DNA from: GCA-2725625 sp964574215
Lineage (GTDB): Bacteria; Pseudomonadota; Alphaproteobacteria; Rhodospirillales; UBA2165
Reading direction: 5' to 3'
NCBI GenBank assembly: GCA_964574215.1
Contig: CAZNLR010000012.1
Coordinates: 1 to 64,000 of the forward strand
Length of the DNA: 64,000 nucleotides
Every line of letters starts with the position of its first letter. Position 1 is the first letter of the stretch. Made by a program: the position numbers and the translations under genes. Below the pieces are notes generated by a model. It was given only the letters and a program-made list of their open reading frames with translations. It made no database searches and was not told where the DNA came from. Positions 1 through 9,291 of the stretch are shown here, piece by piece.

Positions 1-20
1 GTCCGACGCCGGGAAGTAAT

Positions 21-641
21 TTACGGTCTCAAGATACTTTCTAAGGTCGCCTTCAATTCCTCTAATTCACTTTTGTAACGCAGGTTTTTCCGATTAAACA
101 TATTTTGAATTGCTAAACCGCGAAGCGCCGCCAACCCCAAGTTCCGCGCCACTTCGATTTGGGTTTTGGAAGCACCGCTGTCTGCGAAAACCTTTAGCCA
201 CAATTTCAATCGAGCCGATTGTATTCCGGACATAACTTGAAAAAGATGTTCGCTGAATTCCTCGTCATGTTGAGAGCCGAGCCACAAATGCAGGATCGCC
301 ATAAAAGTCGGGCCCGAAAATACTTTCCAGTGGTGATTCACCAATCTATTTATTTTTTCGGGTACGGATAAGGACATATCCTCATAAATTGATCCTTCGC
401 GCATAAGTTCTTCGGTAAGTCTAACGATGACCGTACCCATGAATTCGTTGCGCGATTTGAAATGGTGATTAATTGCACCGCGGCTAACTTTGGCTCGCTT
501 CGCAATGACGTCCGTCGTCGCGCCGGAACAGCCAAACTCGCATATACACTCCACTGCAGTTTTTATAAGGAGTTTTCGAGTTTCAGAACTTCGCTCCTCC
601 TGACTGCGGCGAGTTTTGCGATTAGGATCAATTTTATTCAT
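21..641 (-). CDS. TetR/AcrR family transcriptional regulator
   Basis: Likely ligand-responsive repressor. The N-terminal helix-turn-helix has the TetR pattern: a long first helix with TRKLLIKTAV, then ATTDVIAKRAKVSRGAINHHF, with the HHF-K-S-R-N end of the recognition helix. The remaining residues are a variable helical ligand domain, and the total of 206 aa is normal for the family. I chose the ATG at 641 because GGAAGAG lies just upstream of it; an ATG six codons earlier (659) has no such site. The gene diverges from the TAXI-TRAP locus at 860, and an AcrR-like palindrome lies between them at 713-730. The obvious inference is autoregulation and control of that transporter. The ligand is unknown. 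Confidence 0.9.
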   Translation of the reverse strand: MNKIDPNRKTRRSQEERSSETRKLLIKTAVECICEFGCSGATTDVIAKRAKVSRGAINHHFKSRNEFMGTVIVRLTEELMREGSIYEDMSLSVPEKINRLVNHHWKVFSGPTFMAILHLWLGSQHDEEFSEHLFQVMSGIQSARLKLWLKVFADSGASKTQIEVARNLGLAALRGLAIQNMFNRKNLRYKSELEELKATLESILRP

Positions 642-712
642 TTCTCTTCCGATGATCATTTATGAACACTCTCGCTTATAAATTAATTTTTCCCCATCTG
701 CAACATAAACAA

Positions 713-730
713 ACATACTTGACTGTATGT
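713..730. promoter_or_regulatory. Candidate TetR-family operator
   Basis: Perfect 6-bp inverted repeat ACATAC/GTATGT with a 6-bp spacer (TTGACT), in the gap between the divergent TetR gene and the TAXI-TRAP genes. It resembles the ACATAC...GTATGT arms of AcrR-type operators. The spacer itself looks like a -35 hexamer, so binding could block a promoter. No binding data; the call rests on position and symmetry. Confidence 0.5.
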
Positions 731-859
731 AAGTTTTTGGGATAAACATATCTGTGCTCACAAAGAAGTCAAAAAGACTAGAGCAAGCATTTCGAATTTT
801 GGGCAACCACCAAACCTAAATTTATTCTGTTTCAACTTTTTTTTTCAGAGGAAGAGAAA

Positions 860-1817
860 ATGAAATTTCAATTTGTGACAGCGACTTTGACTGCCGCTTT
901 AATCGCCGGGTCAGCATCGGCGCAAACCGTGTCCTTTGGCTCAAGCGCTCAGGGCACTTCGAACAATGCCTTAAGCTCTGCTCTCGGCAAGGTCGTGAGT
1001 GAAAAGCAAGGCCTCAAGGTTCGCGTTGTTCCCATGGGCAGCCTGGAACAGTATGGCCCCATGATCAACTCCGGACGTATGGAGTTTGCCATCACCGGAG
1101 GCACCGATGTTCAGCTCGCTTATGACGGCAAGGTAACCTTTAAAGGTCGGGCGCTAAAAAATCCTTCGAGTTATTGCCTCACTCTATTCATTTCAAACTG
1201 CGATGATCGTTCAAAAGGACTCACCGGTTAAAAGAATTGGCGATCTAAAGGGCAAACGGGTTCCCATAAAATATTCGAACCAGAAGATCGCCCACCGTCT
1301 GTTCCTGGCGGGTATCAGTACGGCCGGCCTCACCGAAGATGATTTTGATGGTGTTCCCGTGGCCAATGTCGTTGCCGCCGCCAAAGAATTTGTTCAAGGA
1401 AAATTGGATGCGACCTATTTCGCGGTCGGCGCGGGCAAGGTTAAGGAAATGGCAGCCCAAGTCGGCGGCATTCGCTACCTACCGGCGGAAACAACACCGG
1501 AAGCATTAGAGCGCATGCGGAAATATGCTCCGGCGGCCTATATTGAGATCGCGCAACCGCGCAAAAGCGCCCCAGGTATCGTTGGCCCAACGCCCATGAT
1601 TACCGAGACCTTCGTTCTCTTTGGCGGCAAACATGTCTCAAAAGAAATCATCCATAAATTCCTGGATACCCTGTACTCGTCAAAAGCAGTACTCGGAAAA
1701 GCCTACCCGCGTTGGAAACGATACAGTCCCGACAAGATGTGGCGCAAAACAGATGTGCCGCCCCACCCAGAAGCCGTAAATTGGTTCAAGGCCAAAGGTC
1801 TGACCATGGCCAAGTAG
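860..1817 (+). pseudogene. TAXI-family TRAP solute receptor, frameshifted
   Basis: Periplasmic substrate-binding protein of a TAXI-type TRAP transporter. The first part (860 to about 1162) encodes a signal peptide ending ASA-QTVSFG and the G-T-S-N-N and GRMEFAITGG segments. The second part continues in the next frame with KNLRVIASLYSFQ, VQKDSPVKRIGDLKGKRV and the remaining receptor lobe up to 1817. Dropping one base of the CC at 1163-1164 gives the uninterrupted reading ALKNLRVIAS, so the break is a one-base insertion just after a run of six A. Rejoined, the protein is about 318 aa, normal for the family. The partner permease follows 10 bp downstream and is also frameshifted. This could be true decay or a sequence error. 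Confidence 0.85.
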
Positions 1818-1827
1818 CGGAAGAACC

Positions 1828-3767
1828 ATGTCAGAAAACACCTCCTCGGGCGCTGCGCCAACTGCTTCAATTTTGGTGCAGCGCCTGACCATTACATTGT
1901 CGGTCCTGTTATCCTTTGGCGCCATTTTGTGGGCAGCGGATATTTATCGCAAAGTGTTCGGTTTGTTGCTGTTTCCCCAACAGTTTATTGCGGTCCTCAT
2001 CGGAATATCCATAGCCCTGGTCTTTTTACACGTACCGGCAAATCGCGGCTCACGTCGTGAACTACCCTGGTACGATGCGATAGCCGCGATCTTTGGATTC
2101 GTCGCCGGCTTATATGTCGGTGTTAATTATGAACGCCTTTTTATGGACATCCCGTTCCAAACAACCGAAGGCATTATTATCGCGTCTATTCTGACCGTTT
2201 TGATACTTGAAGGATTGAGGCGTGTAGCCGGCAATGTATTGCTGGCCGTTGTGGTGTTTTTCTTCGTTTACGGAGTGTTTGGTGAATATGTCCCGGGAGA
2301 TCTGCAAGGCAGGCCCGGAAATATTGCTGATCTAATTCTCTACGCGACCATGGATACCCACGGTTTGGTTGGAGCGGTTGTCGAAATCGCACTAACGGTG
2401 GTTTTGACATTCATATTATTCGGATCGCTTCTTTTTCGCTCGGGCGGCTCAAATTTTTTTACTGATATATCTCTTGCCTTGATGGGTAACTACCGGGGCG
2501 GCTCGGCGAAAATCGCGGTAACAGCTTCGGCTCTTTTCGGTTCCATCTCGGGAAGCGCCGTCGCAAATGTGGCGTCTACCGGAGTCATTACGATCCCGAT
2601 GATGAAAGAGGGTGGCTACAAAGCGCAGCACGCCGGAGCCATCGAAGCTGTTGCTTCAACCGGTGGACAGTTGATGCCGCCGATAATGGGCGCCTCGGCA
2701 TTCCTAATGGCGGAATTCTCGGAGATCAGCTATGCGACGGTTGTCACCGCCGCACTAATTCCGGCCATCCTATATTATGTGGCTCTGTTTATTCAGGTGG
2801 ACCTGGAAGCCGCCAGAAGCGGACTTTCCAAAGTTGATAGAAGCCTGATCCCCCCTATGAAAAAGGTCCTTAAAGCCGGATGGCATTTCCCCATTCCGTT
2901 TATAATTTTGATCTTTTGCATTTTCTCGCTCAACCAGCCGCCGGAATTGGCAGCCTTATATGGTGCCGGGTCACTGGTTTTTTCGGCGCTATATTTGGCT
3001 ATCACGGAAAACGGGTCAATTTTGAAATATTAGGCAAAGCGATTTCTTCAACGGGATTCGTCGTCATTGAAATTGTCATCATTGCGGCTGCGGCAAGTTT
3101 CATTATTGCTATTCTGAATATCAGCGGTCTCGGCTTTGCGCTGACTTTGGCGCTGGTAAAATTGGGAGGCGGGAACCTGGCGTTATTACTGGCGTTGGCC
3201 GCCGGAATATCGATCGTACTGGGCATGGGTATGCCGACCATCGGCGTTTATGTATTGCTTGCGTCATTGGTTGCACCCGCACTATCGGAAGTCGGCGTTG
3301 ATCCCATTGCGGCTCATCTATTCGTGCTGTACTTCGGTATGATGTCGATGATTACACCTCCTGTTGCGATTGCAGCTTATGCCGGGGCCGCCATTGCCAA
3401 AGCCGACGCCATTAAAACCTGTCTTTCGGCCATTCGTTTCGGTTGGCCTGCTTATGTTGTACCGTTTCTATTTGTATTGTCTTCCAGTTTTCTTATGAAA
3501 GGCAGCAATTTCGATATCATTTGGGCGACTGTCATGGCAATAGGCGGCATCTGGATGCTGACCATCGCCATCATTGGCTATTTCTCCAGAGCGCTGGATA
3601 CAATCACCCGGTTACTTTTTGCTTTGGTGGGATTCGCGCTTCTCATACCAGCTGATCTGGTAACGATTGGTTTTTGGATCGACGTTGGAGGACTGAGCAC
3701 CGGTATTTTCCTTATCATCCGCGAGATTGCTTCCAAACGGAGAATCGAGGCACATGGAGTGAAATGA
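1828..3767 (+). pseudogene. TRAP transporter fused 4TM/12TM permease, frameshifted
   Basis: Fused DctQ-DctM type membrane subunit that normally pairs with a TAXI receptor. The first frame (1828-3033) holds the small-subunit helices and the first half of the large subunit, including the GSISGSAVANVASTG and GGQLMPPIMGASAF motifs. The second frame (in use from about 3012 to 3767) continues with VNFEILGKAISSTGF and the LGMGMPTIGVYVLLA motif. The frames cross near the AAAAC-GGG sequence at 3008-3015, and adding one base there restores a single reading of about 646 aa, normal for fused TRAP permeases. Together with the receptor at 860 this is a complete but doubly interrupted transporter locus. Confidence 0.85.
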
Positions 3768-3886
3768 TGGCATAGTTCGGCGGACGCGATATCCAATAGC
3801 AAGGAACATGTAACGAGTACCTGATTGGCGCCTGTCGCCGTTTATCGCCCACCTTTTACACCTATCATCAAACCAGCGTTGGTCTC

Positions 3887-4354
3887 TTATACTGAACCGC
3901 TGACGTTCCAGTTTTCAACAACATTACACCCGGCCTGGCGGAACATTTTGGCGACCGGACAATATTTCCCCAAGTCCTCTTGAACCTGTCTAATCTGATC
4001 AGCGCTGGCGTCGGTTTTGACCTGAATCGTCAGCCGAATTTCAGGGAACGGCAGGTCAACTTCCTCCTTCAATTGAGCCCCCGACATGATGAAATCATAT
4101 TCCGCATCAATACTCATTTCGTCAAAATGAACACCAATTTTTTTTGCGCACCGGTTGGCGATAACGTTTGTACAGGCGATCAGCGAGGCGATGAAAGTTT
4201 CCGTTGGTGTAAAACCGAGATTGGTGCCGCCCCGGGCGATCGGTTCATCGACCACCATCTCGACGTCGCGGGTCGAGAGATCGGTCCGGGCGTGAGACGG
4301 GCAGGTGGCGCTCATGGAGACCGTATTCATGGTTTTTTGATTTACGTCGTTCAT
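3887..4354 (-). CDS. OsmC/Ohr family protein
   Basis: Thiol-dependent peroxide-handling fold. The two family cysteines are visible, one in the central helix (SLIACTNVIANR) and one in KYCPVAKMF near the C-terminus. The N-terminal GFTPTETFIASL segment is the usual OsmC core helix. Length (155 aa) is typical. It more closely resembles the YhfA-like OsmC branch than Ohr. An AAGGT site precedes the ATG. It lies downstream of the deiodinase-like gene on the same strand but a strong terminator (4372-4405) separates them, so it probably has its own promoter. Physiological substrate unknown. Confidence 0.88.
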   Translation of the reverse strand: MNDVNQKTMNTVSMSATCPSHARTDLSTRDVEMVVDEPIARGGTNLGFTPTETFIASLIACTNVIANRCAKKIGVHFDEMSIDAEYDFIMSGAQLKEEVDLPFPEIRLTIQVKTDASADQIRQVQEDLGKYCPVAKMFRQAGCNVVENWNVSGSV

Positions 4355-4371
4355 TTCAATACCTTTGCCTT

Positions 4372-4405
4372 AAAAAAAAGTGGGACGCATGTTACATGCG
4401 CCCCA
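4372..4405 (-). terminator. Rho-independent terminator of the deiodinase-like gene
   Basis: Read on the minus strand, an 11-bp stem (GGGGCGCATG against CATGCGTCCC with a TAA loop and one G-U pair) runs directly into eight U residues. It lies 25 bp beyond the stop of the gene at 4430-5248 and ahead of the OsmC start. Confidence 0.88.
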
Positions 4406-4429
4406 TTTGCTGAAGCCAAATTCTGAAAA

Positions 4430-5248
4430 TTATTCGCCAGGTTGCTGCGCCTGCTGCCCACCTTCTTTTTGCGCTTCTTCATATTCCTGCAAGCCGGTGG
4501 AGCCTTCGGAAAAGAGGCCAGGCGTTTTATTGAACTTGCCGTGTTCGCGATAAAAGGCATCGACCTTCTGGTGGCGGATGGCCATGCCGGGGCCGGCTTT
4601 GACGAAATCGTAAAGGGCGACAAAGCCGCCGGTCCACATGGTCCGGATCGTCGTGTACAGCCCCCGGGCGGCCTTCAATTCTTTGACGTCGGCATTCTCG
4701 TAGGTGTGGTAGTTTTCACGATCTGCCAGGGCCTCTCTCAACTTTTCGGCTGTTGCCCAGTTGCATCTATAGTGGATCGTGCCGTCGGGACGAATGACAT
4801 AAAGAATGTTCGGCATCATGCCGTACATCCGATGGAAATCCCCATTGTGAGAATCCACCAACACCCGCCGATGTTCGCCATAGCGCGGTTTGAGAAGGCG
4901 GGCCGCCGCCAGTTTTTCTTCAAAGTCACGGTGCTGGTGAAGGCGTTCGCCGGGATGCGCTTCACGTACATAGATCACCAGAAATTCGACATCAGGGTAA
5001 TCCGCCTCGATGCCTTTCATATCCGGAATATTCTTGGTGTACATAGAGCAGGTCGAGGACCCGGTTTCGAGCACGACCCATTTTCCCTGAAAATCGGAAA
5101 GCTTTACGGGCTCACCACTGTCGAGATCGATGAGCGTTGAATCCTTAAACTGTTCTCCCGCCGACGGGCCTCCAAATACATCCCAATCATAGGCCTTAGC
5201 GACGAAATGCTCGTTGTTGTAAACCATTTTCGGTTTTTGCTCTGACAT
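4430..5248 (-). CDS. Deiodinase-like thioredoxin-fold protein
   Basis: Resembles the iodothyronine deiodinase / redoxin branch of the thioredoxin superfamily. After the KWVVLETGSSTC strand-turn the putative active-site residue is Cys67, at the place where vertebrate deiodinases carry selenocysteine (GSCTU). The downstream FLVIYVREAHPGE matches the Y-x-x-E-A-H motif typical of deiodinases and less so of generic AhpC/TSA proteins. A C-terminal extension of about 90 residues after the fold (from about 185) is helical and ends in a Q/G/E-rich tail. GGAGC precedes the ATG. There is no second resolving Cys in a CxxC arrangement. A reductive dehalogenase or thiol-oxidoreductase role is inference only. 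Confidence 0.72.
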   Translation of the reverse strand: MSEQKPKMVYNNEHFVAKAYDWDVFGGPSAGEQFKDSTLIDLDSGEPVKLSDFQGKWVVLETGSSTCSMYTKNIPDMKGIEADYPDVEFLVIYVREAHPGERLHQHRDFEEKLAAARLLKPRYGEHRRVLVDSHNGDFHRMYGMMPNILYVIRPDGTIHYRCNWATAEKLREALADRENYHTYENADVKELKAARGLYTTIRTMWTGGFVALYDFVKAGPGMAIRHQKVDAFYREHGKFNKTPGLFSEGSTGLQEYEEAQKEGGQQAQQPGE

Positions 5249-5602
5249 TAACTTTGCTCCGTTCTTTTAATGCGACAGTACGCGTTATAAATTTTTCATT
5301 ATTCCCCGAAGTCCGCGAAATCGGACCGCTAGCTTCAGTAAACAGATATGCAATTATTTTAGATAGTCGCTTTAGACCATCGAATGCAACAAATGCACAA
5401 TAGAATTATGAGAAAATTAATTCACAAACGTGTGAAAGCCTTGCTAATATTCGTCTTCGATCCCTCATTGACATAAACGTGGAAAGTAGCTTATTTTCAA
5501 ATGACATACACCGGTCTTATAAAAGACTCTAAAGCTATTACTTTGAGGCCAATGGGTAGACTAATTGGCTTAAAACGTCGGTAGTTCGACATTAACAGAA
5601 AA
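5249..5602. other. 354-bp AT-rich gap with one candidate promoter
   Basis: Divergent intergenic region between the deiodinase-like gene and the DctPQM operon. A TTGACA at 5468-5473 is followed after 17 bp by TTATTT (5491-5496), a plausible sigma-70 promoter reading toward dctP. No Shine-Dalgarno sequence is evident directly before the ATG at 5603. I see no RNA gene or strong repeat here. Confidence 0.45.
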
Positions 5603-6691
5603 ATGGCTATAAATAAATTAAAACTCGCCACGGGAACGGCATTAGCGGGTGCTATGATTCTGGGGCTTGGGTCCGGCTCTTCGGTCAAAGCCGCAGAAAT
5701 GATCAACCTAACCGCCATTGACGGTTATTCGCCGAAATCAATGTGGGTCAAGGAATTCATCAATTTCTATATTCCGGAAATCAACAAAGGTTTGGCGAAA
5801 ACCGGCAACTACAAAATCAAATGGAATCAGGCTTGGGGCGGTCAAATCGTGAAACCCAAGGGCGTCATGGGCGGCATGCAAAAAGGCCTGGGTGATATCG
5901 GCGTCGTAACCACGGTTTTCCATGGTGATAAGGTTCCGCTTCAGATGGTTGCCTATGCGACACCATTTGTGACCACCAATCCGGTGCTCGTATCCCGCAC
6001 CGTCGATGGTCTGGCAAAAAAATATGACGCTTACGGAAAGGCATTCGCCAAATTTAATCAGGTTTATCTGACCAATCTGGCGGTCCTCGATTCCTATCAG
6101 ATTTACAGTAAAAAACCGATCAAAGCTCTGGCTGATTTTAAAGGCGTTAAAGTTGGCAGCGCGGGCATGAACCTCCGTTGGCTGCAGAATTTCGGCGCGG
6201 CCGGTGTCGGCGGCAGCTTGGTAAAATACCATAACTGGCTGAGCCGCGGCGTCGTCGATGCCATCATGCTGTGGTCTGAATCGGTGGTAAATCGGAAAAT
6301 GTATGAAGTCGCACCTTTCATGCTGAAAGCCGACCTTGGTACGGTGAACTCCAAAGCGATCACCATGAATGTCAACTCCTGGAAACGCATGCCCGGTGAA
6401 GTTAAAAAAGTGATCCAGAGTGCGGCCATCGCTTATCGCGAACACACCACAAAATTCGCTCTGGAAGTGGCGGCGACCAAAAACGCCCAATATGCAGCCA
6501 AGGGCGGCAAGATCCACAATATGTCCCAGGCTGAACGGGTGAAATGGGCGAAGACCATGCCGAACGTAGCCAAAGGCTGGGCTGCTTCTCTCGAAAAGAA
6601 AGGCATTCCGGGCAAGGCCGTTCTCGCTTCCTACATGGACGCCATGCGGGCCGCGAAACAGCCGATTATCCGTCAGTGGGACAAAGAATAG
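5603..6691 (+). CDS. TRAP transporter substrate-binding protein (DctP type)
   Basis: Periplasmic receptor that captures a carboxylate-type solute and hands it to the DctQM membrane pair encoded directly downstream. Signal peptide of about 30 residues (hydrophobic AGAMILGLGSG, then SVKA-AEMINL). The IYSKKPIKALADFKGVKVGS segment is the usual DctP hinge, and RWLQNFGAAG followed by WLSRGVVDAIMLWSES fits the substrate-pocket region. 362 aa, slightly longer than the 320-340 common in the family. Gap to dctQ is 33 bp. Ligand cannot be told from sequence. Confidence 0.9.
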   Translation: MAINKLKLATGTALAGAMILGLGSGSSVKAAEMINLTAIDGYSPKSMWVKEFINFYIPEINKGLAKTGNYKIKWNQAWGGQIVKPKGVMGGMQKGLGDIGVVTTVFHGDKVPLQMVAYATPFVTTNPVLVSRTVDGLAKKYDAYGKAFAKFNQVYLTNLAVLDSYQIYSKKPIKALADFKGVKVGSAGMNLRWLQNFGAAGVGGSLVKYHNWLSRGVVDAIMLWSESVVNRKMYEVAPFMLKADLGTVNSKAITMNVNSWKRMPGEVKKVIQSAAIAYREHTTKFALEVAATKNAQYAAKGGKIHNMSQAERVKWAKTMPNVAKGWAASLEKKGIPGKAVLASYMDAMRAAKQPIIRQWDKE

Positions 6692-6724
6692 TCGTCATAC
6701 GCTATTGCTGATAAGGGTAATCTA

Positions 6725-7291
6725 GTGTCAGACAATCAACATGGGGCGCCGCCGAAAGGCGGCGCCCTTAATTCTCTGTTAGACGGATCTTTAACCGGCA
6801 TGAATACGATCGGGTCGGTTTGGGTCTTCCTGCTGATGATAATGATCTGCGTTGATGCCTTCAGCCGGACGCTCTTCAACCATCCCTTTCATGGTGTTAC
6901 CGAACTGGTTGAATTGTCCATTGTGGGTATCGTCTTCATGCAGTTGGGCGACGCAACCCGGCGGGGACGTTTGACGCGCTCGGATGGCTTTTTCAATATT
7001 ATGAAATCGAGAAAGCCCAAGGTGGGAAACTATATGGGAGCAATTTTCGATTTTACGGGCGTCGTATTTTTCGTCATCGTTTTGTTCGGCGCCATCCCCG
7101 ATATGATCGATGCCTGGGTGAATGACTATTTCGTCGGCGAAGAAGGATTGTTCACGGCGCCGGAGTGGCCGATCAAGGTGGTTATCGTGCTCGGATGCGT
7201 CATCACTTTATTGCATTTCGTCCGCGCCGGCTGGCGCTATCTTTTGGCCAATAAGAACGGGCAGGAAGAACCTGTCGTTCCCGTTGATTAA
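6725..7291 (+). CDS. TRAP transporter small permease (DctQ)
   Basis: Four-helix membrane subunit of the tripartite TRAP carrier. Four hydrophobic segments are visible at about residues 27-46, 55-72, 98-120 and 142-160, with the conserved GVTELVELSIVGIVFMQLG stretch of DctQ proteins in the second. Starts at GTG, with GATAAGGGTAAT upstream. The 188 aa length is typical. It sits between dctP and dctM in the usual order. Confidence 0.9.
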   Translation: MSDNQHGAPPKGGALNSLLDGSLTGMNTIGSVWVFLLMIMICVDAFSRTLFNHPFHGVTELVELSIVGIVFMQLGDATRRGRLTRSDGFFNIMKSRKPKVGNYMGAIFDFTGVVFFVIVLFGAIPDMIDAWVNDYFVGEEGLFTAPEWPIKVVIVLGCVITLLHFVRAGWRYLLANKNGQEEPVVPVD

Positions 7292-7302
7292 TGTGAGTCT
7301 TT

Positions 7303-8637
7303 ATGTCTGGTATTGAAATCGGCGTCGTCTCAGTCGTCTTGATAATCTTCCTCATCTATATGGGAATGTATATTCCGGTGGCGCTGGGATTGGTCTCCTT
7401 TCTGGGTGTTTGGATTATTCGCAACAATGTGGATATGGCCGTTGCGTTGCTATCGGAAGCTATCGCCGACGCCGTGACCGAATTCGTGTTTGCGACGGTG
7501 CCGTTGTTCGCCTTGATGGGGTTGATCGTCAGCAAGGCCGGGCTCGGTAAGGATGTCTACGAGGTCGCCAATTTTCTGTTTTATCGTATTAAGGGCGGGC
7601 TCGGAATCGCCACCGTGGCGGCCAATGCGATCTTTGCCTCCATTACGGGTTCCTCCATCGCTTCGGCCTCGGTGTTCACGCGCGTTGCCGTGCCCGAAAT
7701 GAAACGGTTCGGATTTAAGTCGCGCTTTACGGTCGGCGTGGTCGCCGGTTCATCGGTCCTGGGCATGCTGATACCGCCCAGCGCCATGCTTATCATTTAT
7801 GCCATCGTTACCGAGCAATCCATTGGCCAGATGTTCGTCGCCGGCATCATTCCCGGCATATTGTTGTCCATTGCCTATTCCATTCTTATCCTCATCCTCG
7901 CCTATGTGACGCCCAACTGGGTCGGCGGTATGGAATCAAAAGACGTCGCCACTGAAGACTGGGCTCATATGACCGCCTGGGATCTGCTCGTCAAAATTTT
8001 CCCCGTGGTGCTGCTGGTGTTCGTCGTGCTCGGCGGTATTTATGGCGGCGTTGTCACGCCGGTCGAGGCAGGCGCCATGGGTTCTCTGGCGGCGCTGATT
8101 ATTGCTTTGGTGAAGCGGAAATTATCGTGGGCGGACCTGTGGGAGGTATTGGTGGAAACGGGCCATATCACGGCGGCCATTCTGTTCCTGATCATCGCCG
8201 CCACCATGTACAACCGGATGCTCGGTGTGGCGGCATTGCCGACCTTGTTCGGAGAATGGCTGCAGGGTATGGATTTGAGTTTGGGCGCCATCATGGCAAT
8301 CTACGTCGTGCTGCTGCTCCTGTTGGGCACTATCCTCGATACGGCTTCGATCATTCTGATAGTGGTGCCGCTGTTCCTGACCGCCTTGGATGCCTACGGC
8401 GTCGATCTGGTCTGGTTCGGCATCGTCACTGTGGTGGGGGCGGAAATCGGACTGCTGACGCCGCCCTTGGGCATCTCGTGTTTCGTCATTAAGAGTACCA
8501 TCAACGATCCGGAAATTTCGTTGTTCGATATTTTCTCCGGTGCGTTTCCGTTCGCCGTGACCATGTTGCTGGTTCTGATCGTGCTGATCAATTATCCGGC
8601 GCTCAGTACCTATCTCCTTCAATTCCAATTGATGTGA
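7303..8637 (+). CDS. TRAP transporter large permease (DctM)
   Basis: Ion-coupled transport subunit with about 12 membrane segments. Diagnostic stretches are ITGSSIASASVFTRVAVPEM, AGSSVLGMLIPPSAMLIIYA, and the C-terminal GAEIGLLTPPLGISCFVIK. Its length of 444 aa is normal for unfused DctM. It begins 11 bp after the dctQ stop and ends the operon; a bidirectional hairpin terminator follows at 8655-8690. Uptake is presumably sodium- or proton-driven, as known for the family. Confidence 0.93.
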   Translation: MSGIEIGVVSVVLIIFLIYMGMYIPVALGLVSFLGVWIIRNNVDMAVALLSEAIADAVTEFVFATVPLFALMGLIVSKAGLGKDVYEVANFLFYRIKGGLGIATVAANAIFASITGSSIASASVFTRVAVPEMKRFGFKSRFTVGVVAGSSVLGMLIPPSAMLIIYAIVTEQSIGQMFVAGIIPGILLSIAYSILILILAYVTPNWVGGMESKDVATEDWAHMTAWDLLVKIFPVVLLVFVVLGGIYGGVVTPVEAGAMGSLAALIIALVKRKLSWADLWEVLVETGHITAAILFLIIAATMYNRMLGVAALPTLFGEWLQGMDLSLGAIMAIYVVLLLLLGTILDTASIILIVVPLFLTALDAYGVDLVWFGIVTVVGAEIGLLTPPLGISCFVIKSTINDPEISLFDIFSGAFPFAVTMLLVLIVLINYPALSTYLLQFQLM

Positions 8638-8654
8638 CGAAGTATATAGAAAAC

Positions 8655-8690
8655 AAAAAAAGCGCAGCCGACATCGACTGCGCTTTTTTT
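8655..8690. terminator. Bidirectional intrinsic terminator
   Basis: AGCGCAG (8661-8667) pairs with CTGCGCT (8678-8684). The stem is extended by an A-run on the left and a T-run on the right, so it can stop transcription in both directions. It lies between the convergent dctM (ends 8637) and the membrane protein gene ending at 8705. Confidence 0.9.
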
Positions 8691-8704
8691 AATTTAGAGA
8701 AATA

Positions 8705-9181
8705 TCAGCTGGCGATCGGCGCAATCCAACCGCAGAACAGACCAAACGTGCCGTGCACCATCAAGCTGGTAATCCAGGCGTTTTTGTGAATGTGGTTAAG
8801 CATGAAACCTTCTTTGAGGTAGACCGGCACGTAAAAAACGCCGGAGACGAACCACAGGATCACGCCATAGGCCGCCCCTTTTAAGATCGGGGGGTCGAGG
8901 GGGATGTATTTTGCTACAACCGAAGAATAGAGCAATGCGAAAAAGACACCATTAAAATAGATAACAATCATCCCGGGCCAGTAAGGCGTGTTCGGTCCGC
9001 CGCCTGTCGCCCCGGGGGGCGCATCCTCTTCGAAGGTCCGGCTGTAGGTGAGATTGGCCATGGCGCGGCTGAAATCAAGGCGCGGCAAGCCTAAACTATC
9101 GGCCCAGTTGGCCATGGACAACAGCCCGTAGGTCGCCATGATACCTGCGAATGTCGACATTAGAAAAAATTCGAGTTCCAT
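8705..9181 (-). CDS. Small polytopic membrane protein of unknown function
   Basis: 158 aa with about four hydrophobic segments: residues 4-25, 68-90, 100-120 and 136-156. A soluble loop from about 30 to 65 contains an LTYSRTFEEDAPP stretch. A perfect GGAGG lies six bases before the ATG, which supports a real gene. I do not recognise the family. It is convergent with the TRAP operon and shares its terminator, so no functional link is implied. Confidence 0.75.
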   Translation of the reverse strand: MELEFFLMSTFAGIMATYGLLSMANWADSLGLPRLDFSRAMANLTYSRTFEEDAPPGATGGGPNTPYWPGMIVIYFNGVFFALLYSSVVAKYIPLDPPILKGAAYGVILWFVSGVFYVPVYLKEGFMLNHIHKNAWITSLMVHGTFGLFCGWIAPIAS

Positions 9182-9291
9182 TTGTGCCTCCGATTAATTC
9201 CCCTCAATTATTAAGGAATCAATAGCGCACCTGGACGCAGAAAGCTATAGGCATCAGGCAGTTGTACCACCTGCCGGAACAATTTAATCCC

